Shown here piece after piece: positions 7,351-11,775 of a stretch of DNA of 11,775 nucleotides; the first letter of the stretch is position 1; every line of letters begins with the position of its first letter. The translations under genes and the position numbers were made by a program. Under the pieces are notes generated by a model. That model was not told the origin of the DNA and did not search any database. It worked only from the letters and a program-made list of their open reading frames with translations. This DNA is from CAZILN01 sp964540005 (GTDB lineage: Bacteria; Bacteroidota; Bacteroidia; Bacteroidales; SM23-62). Location: positions 1 through 11,775 of the forward strand of contig CAZILN010000012.1 in NCBI GenBank assembly GCA_964540005.1, in the 5' to 3' direction.

Positions 7351-10300
7351 ATGGATCCCTCGGAACTCATTTCAGTTTATCAATCCGGCAGAAATCATAG
7401 TGAGCTGATGAAAAAGCTCGGCAGCGATTCAGCTGTGAACATTTCCCTGGATCATCTGGGCGGTTCTTCTAAAAGCCTGGTTCTTGCCTCCTGCCTGTCC
7501 GAACTGAAGCATATGAATCATCTGGTTGTACTGAACGATAAGGAAGCTGCGGCTTATTTCTACAACGATCTTTCAGGACTCAGGCCCTTGGAAAGCATAC
7601 AATTCTTTCCTTCCTCCTTCAAACGATCGGTCCAGTTTGCCAACCTGAGCAGGGAAAACAATGTCCTCCGCTCATCAGTACTGGAATCAGCCAGGAAGAA
7701 GAAGGAAGGCAATATTATAATATCTTATCCGGCTGCCCTGATTGAGAAGGTCATCTCAAGAAAGGATCTGAAGGAAAACACCTTTAACCTTCGCCAGGGG
7801 GATAAACTCAGCCTTTCCTTCCTGACCGATTTTCTCGATGGATATGGATTCATGTCGGTTGATTATGTTTATGAACCAGGTCAGTATTCCATACGCGGGA
7901 GCATTCTGGACATATTCTCCTTCTCTGATAAAACGCCCTGCAGGATAGATTTTTTCGGTGATGAGATCGATTCCATACGGAGCTTCAACATTGACAACCA
8001 GCTTTCCATTGCAAAGATAAAAGATCTGTCCATTGTGCCTGACTTTCAGCTGTTTGACACAGAGACCCTGTCATCTGCAGGAAATCGCATCAGCCTGATT
8101 GAATACCTGGGTAAAAATACCCTTGTATGGGTAGAGGACCAGGACTATATCATCGGCCGGATCGATCAGGTTTACGGGGATACTGATCCTGAACTGCTGG
8201 CCGAGACAGACCACATCAGCATTTCGGATAAATCAGAACTGTTAATTACCGCAGAAGAACTGGAAACCGGCCTTCGGGACCTGAAGGTCGTACAAATGAA
8301 CGGAAGGGCCGGCAAGGTGCCGGTATCCCACATCACCTACAGCACCAGCCTTCAGCCGGTGTTTAACAAGAATTTCGAACTGCTGCAGGAAGACCTGGAA
8401 CACATGCATGAAGAGGGTTATAGCAGTTTCATTCTTTCAGATAATCCCAAACAGCTGGACAGGATACGCTCAATTTTTGAAGATCTGGAAGTAGATACCT
8501 CATTCACCGACCTCATCCTGGTATTGCATGAGGGCTTCATCGACCATGAATTGAAAATTGCCCTGTATACCGACCACCAGATATTCGACCGCTATCACAA
8601 GTTTAACCTTGATGAGCATTTCACAAGGAAAGAAAGCCTGAGTATCCGCGAGCTTACCGGACTGCACCCCGGGGATTACGTTGTACATATCGATCATGGT
8701 ATCGGCCAGTTCGGGGGACTTGAAAAAATAGACCTGAACGGAAGGGAGCAGGAGGCCATCAAACTGGTTTACAAGGATAATGACATACTCTATGTCAGCA
8801 TCCACTCCCTGCACAGGATATCCAAATACAAGGGAAAAGACAGCCACCCGCCAAAAATATACAAACTGGGTACGGGCACCTGGCAGAAACTGAAGCAGAA
8901 AACCAAGAATCGGGTTAAGGATATTGCCCGCGAACTGATAGACCTGTATGCCAAACGAAGGGGCGAGAAGGGATTCGGTTTTTCCCCTGACAGTTACCTG
9001 CAGCAGGAACTGGAAGCAAGTTTTATCTATGAGGATACCGACGACCAGCTTAACGCCACCCGGGATACCAAGGAAAGCATGGAAGCAGGCTTCCCCATGG
9101 ACAGGCTGGTATGCGGTGATGTTGGATTCGGCAAGACCGAAGTGGCCATCCGGGCTGCCTTCAAGGCAGTGACCGACAGCAAACAGGTAGCTGTCCTGGT
9201 ACCCACAACCATTCTTGCCCTCCAGCATTACAAGACTTTTTCCGAACGCCTGGCAGGATTCCCCTGCAGCGTGGAGTACCTGAGCCGCCTGAAAAACCAG
9301 AAAGACCAGAAAGCAATAATTGAGAAACTGGCATCCGGACAGCTCGATATAGTCATCGGCACCCACCGTATCGTCAGTGCCGATATCAGGTTCAAGGATC
9401 TTGGCCTGCTTATTATAGATGAAGAACAGAAATTCGGGGTTGCCGTAAAAGAGAAACTCCGCAAGCTGAGGATCAACGTCGATACGCTGACCCTGACGGC
9501 TACACCCATCCCGCGAACACTTCAGCTATCCCTTATGGGCGCCCGTGACCTTTCCATCATCAATACCCCTCCTCCCAACCGGCATCCTATTGTAACAGAG
9601 CTGCATACATTTAATGAAGGGATCATCAAGGAGGCCATAGAGTACGAGGTAAGCAGGAACGGGCAGGTATTCATAATTCATAACCGGGTCCAGAATATCG
9701 AGGAAATCAAAAAGCTGGTCGATCAGCTGTGCCCTGATGTTAAAACGGTTATTGCACACGGACAGATGGAGGGTTCCAGGCTGGAAAGGATCATGCTGGA
9801 TTTTATCGAAGGCTATTATGATGTGCTGATAGCCACTACTATTATTGAATCCGGATTGGATATTCCCAATGCCAACACCATGATAGTTAACAACGCCCAT
9901 CATTTTGGCCTGAGCGACCTTCACCAGCTCAGGGGCCGTGTAGGGCGATCCAACAAGAAGGCTTTCTGTTACCTGCTGGCACCTCCACTGACCCTGCTGA
10001 CACCTGAAGCCCGCAGGAGGCTCAAAGCAATAGAGGATTTCTCAGAGCTGGGCAGCGGTTTTAACATCGCCATGCAGGACCTTGATATACGCGGGGCCGG
10101 GAACCTGCTTGGCGGTGAGCAGAGCGGTTTCATTGCCGAGATAGGTTTTGAGACCTACCACAGGATACTGGATGAGGCACTTCAGGAACTAAAGGATAAT
10201 GAATTCAGGGAATTGTACTCGGTCGAGGGGAAGGAAGAACAGCTGCCAGCCACTGCACAATTCATCAGCGATTGTCATATTGACACGGATATGGAATTGT

Positions 10301-10719
10301 TGTTCCCTGACAGTTACATTGAGAATGTATCAGAGCGCCTGCGCCTGTACCGTATACTTGACGGTATTAAATCCCCTGCTCAGCTCAGCGATTTTCGTGA
10401 TCAGTTGCTGGACCGTTTCGGCCAGCCACCCGAGCAGACAATACAGCTTATGAATGTGGTAAGGCTGCGCTGGATTGCTGTTTCACTCGGTTTTGAAAAG
10501 ATCATACTTAAGAAGGACAAAATGATCATGCATTTCATTGCCGACCAGGAATCAGCCTATTACCGGTCAGAGGCTTTTTCCGGACTGATGCAGAGGATAC
10601 AAAAACAAGCACAGAAATTCAGGATGAGGGAACAATCAGGTAAGCTGACCCTGACTACCGATAATATCTCCACAGTAGCCGATGCCATAGAAATGCTCGA
10701 CCAACTGAGCCAGGTTTGA
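7351..10719 (+). CDS. mfd: Transcription-repair coupling factor Mfd
   Basis: ATP-driven DNA translocase that removes RNA polymerase stalled at lesions and recruits UvrA for nucleotide excision repair. At 1122 aa it is close to the 1148 aa of E. coli Mfd. The N-terminal third is the UvrB-like module. A CarD-like RNA-polymerase-interacting domain follows at about 435-500 (GDYVVHIDHGIGQFGGLE, D442-H449). The RecG-like translocase then shows motif I GDVGFGKTEVA with K595, motif Ia VLVPTTILALQHY, motif II DEEQ (690-693), motif III TATPIPR (716-722), TTIIESGLDIP, and motif VI QLRGRVGRS (859-867). The TRG region (DLDIRGAGNLLGGEQSG) and the C-terminal UvrA-regulating domain are also present. No key residue is missing. 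The ATG at 7351 is the first in the frame after the in-frame stop at 7339-7341. It is divergent from lysC, and nothing links it functionally to its neighbours. Confidence 0.97.
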   Translation: MDPSELISVYQSGRNHSELMKKLGSDSAVNISLDHLGGSSKSLVLASCLSELKHMNHLVVLNDKEAAAYFYNDLSGLRPLESIQFFPSSFKRSVQFANLSRENNVLRSSVLESARKKKEGNIIISYPAALIEKVISRKDLKENTFNLRQGDKLSLSFLTDFLDGYGFMSVDYVYEPGQYSIRGSILDIFSFSDKTPCRIDFFGDEIDSIRSFNIDNQLSIAKIKDLSIVPDFQLFDTETLSSAGNRISLIEYLGKNTLVWVEDQDYIIGRIDQVYGDTDPELLAETDHISISDKSELLITAEELETGLRDLKVVQMNGRAGKVPVSHITYSTSLQPVFNKNFELLQEDLEHMHEEGYSSFILSDNPKQLDRIRSIFEDLEVDTSFTDLILVLHEGFIDHELKIALYTDHQIFDRYHKFNLDEHFTRKESLSIRELTGLHPGDYVVHIDHGIGQFGGLEKIDLNGREQEAIKLVYKDNDILYVSIHSLHRISKYKGKDSHPPKIYKLGTGTWQKLKQKTKNRVKDIARELIDLYAKRRGEKGFGFSPDSYLQQELEASFIYEDTDDQLNATRDTKESMEAGFPMDRLVCGDVGFGKTEVAIRAAFKAVTDSKQVAVLVPTTILALQHYKTFSERLAGFPCSVEYLSRLKNQKDQKAIIEKLASGQLDIVIGTHRIVSADIRFKDLGLLIIDEEQKFGVAVKEKLRKLRINVDTLTLTATPIPRTLQLSLMGARDLSIINTPPPNRHPIVTELHTFNEGIIKEAIEYEVSRNGQVFIIHNRVQNIEEIKKLVDQLCPDVKTVIAHGQMEGSRLERIMLDFIEGYYDVLIATTIIESGLDIPNANTMIVNNAHHFGLSDLHQLRGRVGRSNKKAFCYLLAPPLTLLTPEARRRLKAIEDFSELGSGFNIAMQDLDIRGAGNLLGGEQSGFIAEIGFETYHRILDEALQELKDNEFRELYSVEGKEEQLPATAQFISDCHIDTDMELLFPDSYIENVSERLRLYRILDGIKSPAQLSDFRDQLLDRFGQPPEQTIQLMNVVRLRWIAVSLGFEKIILKKDKMIMHFIADQESAYYRSEAFSGLMQRIQKQAQKFRMREQSGKLTLTTDNISTVADAIEMLDQLSQV

Positions 10720-10747
10720 GCACTTGAATGGGTTTATACAAGTAAGC

Positions 10748-10761
10748 GTCCAGAACTGGAC
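10748..10761. promoter_or_regulatory. Palindromic operator, distal site
   Basis: GTCCAG-AA-CTGGAC, a perfect 6-bp inverted repeat. With the next site it shares the pattern GTCCA-N4-TGGAC. It is centred about 118 bp before the predicted start of the permease transcript. It looks like a dimeric regulator site. It could also fold as a hairpin after mfd, but no T tract follows. Confidence 0.55.
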
Positions 10762-10768
10762 AGATAAG

Positions 10769-10784
10769 TGTCCAATCATGGACA
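10769..10784. promoter_or_regulatory. Palindromic operator, proximal site
   Basis: TGTCCA-ATCA-TGGACA, a perfect 6-bp inverted repeat with the same core as the distal site. Its centre is exactly 22 bp away (about two helical turns), so two dimers would bind the same DNA face. It lies about 96 bp before the predicted transcript start, a typical place for an enhancer-binding protein site. Confidence 0.6.
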
Positions 10785-10847
10785 ATCTTCGCTGATTTAT
10801 TAAATTATTTCGCAGTAAAGTCCTGACTATATTGATTTTACATCTAA

Positions 10848-10863
10848 TGGCACATGCTTTGAA
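10848..10863 (+). promoter_or_regulatory. Sigma-54-like promoter for the permease gene
   Basis: TGGCAC-N5-TTGAA matches the -24/-12 consensus TGGCAC-N5-TTGCW except that the -12 GC is GA. GG and GA keep the required 10-nt spacing. Transcription would start near 10873, 14 nt before the ATG at 10887. The paired palindromes upstream fit the enhancer arrangement of sigma-54 promoters. No equally good TAnnTTTG box occurs between them and the gene. The mismatch at -12 keeps confidence moderate. Confidence 0.5.
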
Positions 10864-10886
10864 ACAAGGTAAATAAAAATGCTCAG

Positions 10887-11775
10887 ATGATACTCAACAT
10901 CATTAAAATAGCCCTGCGAAACCTGTACCACAGTAAATTTTTTTCACTGATAAATATCCTGGGACTGACCCTGGGCCTTACCTGTTCCTTGCTGATACTC
11001 GCGGTGATCAGGCAGGAACTGAGTTATGACAGGTTCCACGAAAAAGCGGATCATATTTTTGCCATTCAGTCCACCATGGACCTGGGCACAGGATCCTATA
11101 CAACTGACCGTTGCGGATCTGCAGTAGGACCCGCCCTGGTTGAGGCCTTTCCTTCGATAAGCAGTTGTGTACGCCATACGCTTCCGCAGGAGATGCTGTT
11201 CACCTGGTACCCTGAAGACACCTTATCGGCCGCGGCTGGTGAACGGAAAAACTTCATTGAAAACATGATAGTCCTGGCAGACAGCAACTTCCTGGACTTT
11301 TTCTCCTTCCCGGTTATCCAGGGTAATCCCGGATCTGCACTGAATGACCCCTACTCCCTGCTTATGACAGAAAGCTCTGCGGAGAAATACTTCGGAGATG
11401 CCGATCCCCTTAACAGGATCATCCGGGTTAACGCAAAGTATGACCTGAAGGTCACAGCTATCCTGGAAGATCCCCCGGTTACCTCAAGCATACAGTTTGA
11501 TTTTCTTATCCCGTTCAGGTTCCTTAAAGTGATGGGGGGAGATTCTGAAGGTTTTACCGGTAACCCGTTCAATACCTTTATATACCTGGATCAACCGGAA
11601 TCAGCAGCCGGAATGGATACTACCATCAGCGGGTACCTGGACCAATACCAGGAGGGGGGAATGTTGGTCAGTCAGAGACTGACCCCCCTAAGGGAGTACC
11701 ACAGGAAAGGCGAAAACCAGGGCCAGGTCATGATCATTGTGCTGAGCATCATAGCCCTGGTCATCATTACCATAG
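10887..11775 (+). CDS. FtsX/MacB-family ABC-transporter permease, 3' end cut by window edge
   Basis: Inner-membrane permease subunit of a MacB-type (mechanotransmission) ABC system; such proteins couple cytoplasmic ATPases to periplasmic or outer-membrane export or envelope processes. The 296 residues present show a short basic N-terminus (KIALRNLYHSK, 7-17), a first membrane helix at about 19-41, the family hallmark QELSYDRFHEKADHIF right after it (43-58), and a long periplasmic domain of about 230 residues. The start of the second membrane helix (281-296, VMIIVLSIIALVIITI) runs off the window. Bacteroidota relatives are usually about 780-800 aa with two such halves, so roughly 60% is missing. 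ATG 10887 is chosen because the product begins in the family manner; an ATG at 10879 stops after three codons. Its own sigma-54-like promoter suggests activator-controlled expression. The ATPase and substrate are not visible here. Confidence 0.9.
   Translation, partial: MILNIIKIALRNLYHSKFFSLINILGLTLGLTCSLLILAVIRQELSYDRFHEKADHIFAIQSTMDLGTGSYTTDRCGSAVGPALVEAFPSISSCVRHTLPQEMLFTWYPEDTLSAAAGERKNFIENMIVLADSNFLDFFSFPVIQGNPGSALNDPYSLLMTESSAEKYFGDADPLNRIIRVNAKYDLKVTAILEDPPVTSSIQFDFLIPFRFLKVMGGDSEGFTGNPFNTFIYLDQPESAAGMDTTISGYLDQYQEGGMLVSQRLTPLREYHRKGENQGQVMIIVLSIIALVIITI

Noticed and set aside
8500..9366. 288-codon open frame antisense to mfd
   Set aside because: It lies wholly inside the well-supported mfd gene and has no recognisable motif. 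Long antisense frames arise from mfd codon bias.
10726..10742. Inverted repeat after mfd (ACTTG...CAAGT) as a terminator
   Set aside because: It is a short stem with a long loop and no following T run. The stronger palindromes nearby fit operators better.

Overview
This window comes from a member of the Bacteroidota. The leftward 16S rRNA gene carries an exact match to the Cytophaga-Flavobacterium probe site CF319 (plus-strand 1164-1181). The readable promoters follow the Bacteroidota -33 / -7 (TAnnTTTG) pattern rather than the E. coli pattern, and the proteins read like those of anaerobic or marine Bacteroidales-type organisms. It does not match the Bacteroides-specific Bac303 probe site well, so I would not assign it to Bacteroides or Prevotella.

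Layout. Positions 1-1496 are a 16S rRNA gene on the minus strand, missing about 38 nt of its 3' end at the window edge. It is followed upstream by a leader with two very similar promoter modules (about 1581-1721). Divergent from it, a plus-strand pair encodes a dolichol/polyprenol-phosphate mannose synthase-type GT2 glycosyltransferase (GTG start at 1928) and, 16 nt later, dihydroorotase (pyrC). A 334-nt AT-rich gap holds a good promoter for a clade-3 haem catalase (katA, 4387-5853). The catalase is lower in GC in the rows I counted and is flanked by an imperfect repeat that looks like decayed coding sequence. Convergent to it is an aspartate kinase (lysC, 5988-7253, minus). Divergent from lysC is mfd, the transcription-repair coupling factor (7351-10719). 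After a 167-nt gap, the window ends inside a FtsX/MacB-type ABC-transporter permease. That gap contains two evenly spaced palindromes and a sigma-54-like promoter.

Functionally these are mostly independent housekeeping genes: translation (rrn), lipid-linked mannose donor synthesis plus pyrimidine synthesis (co-transcribed), peroxide defence (katA), the aspartate amino-acid family (lysC) and transcription-coupled repair (mfd). The permease appears to be a separately regulated envelope transporter or stress unit.

I found no CRISPR array, toxin-antitoxin pair, intact insertion sequence, phage gene or obviously novel multi-gene system. The most interesting signals are regulatory: the duplicated rrn promoter/leader module, the paired palindromes with the sigma-54-like site before the permease, the codon-patterned repeat flanking katA, and the odd start region of mfd.
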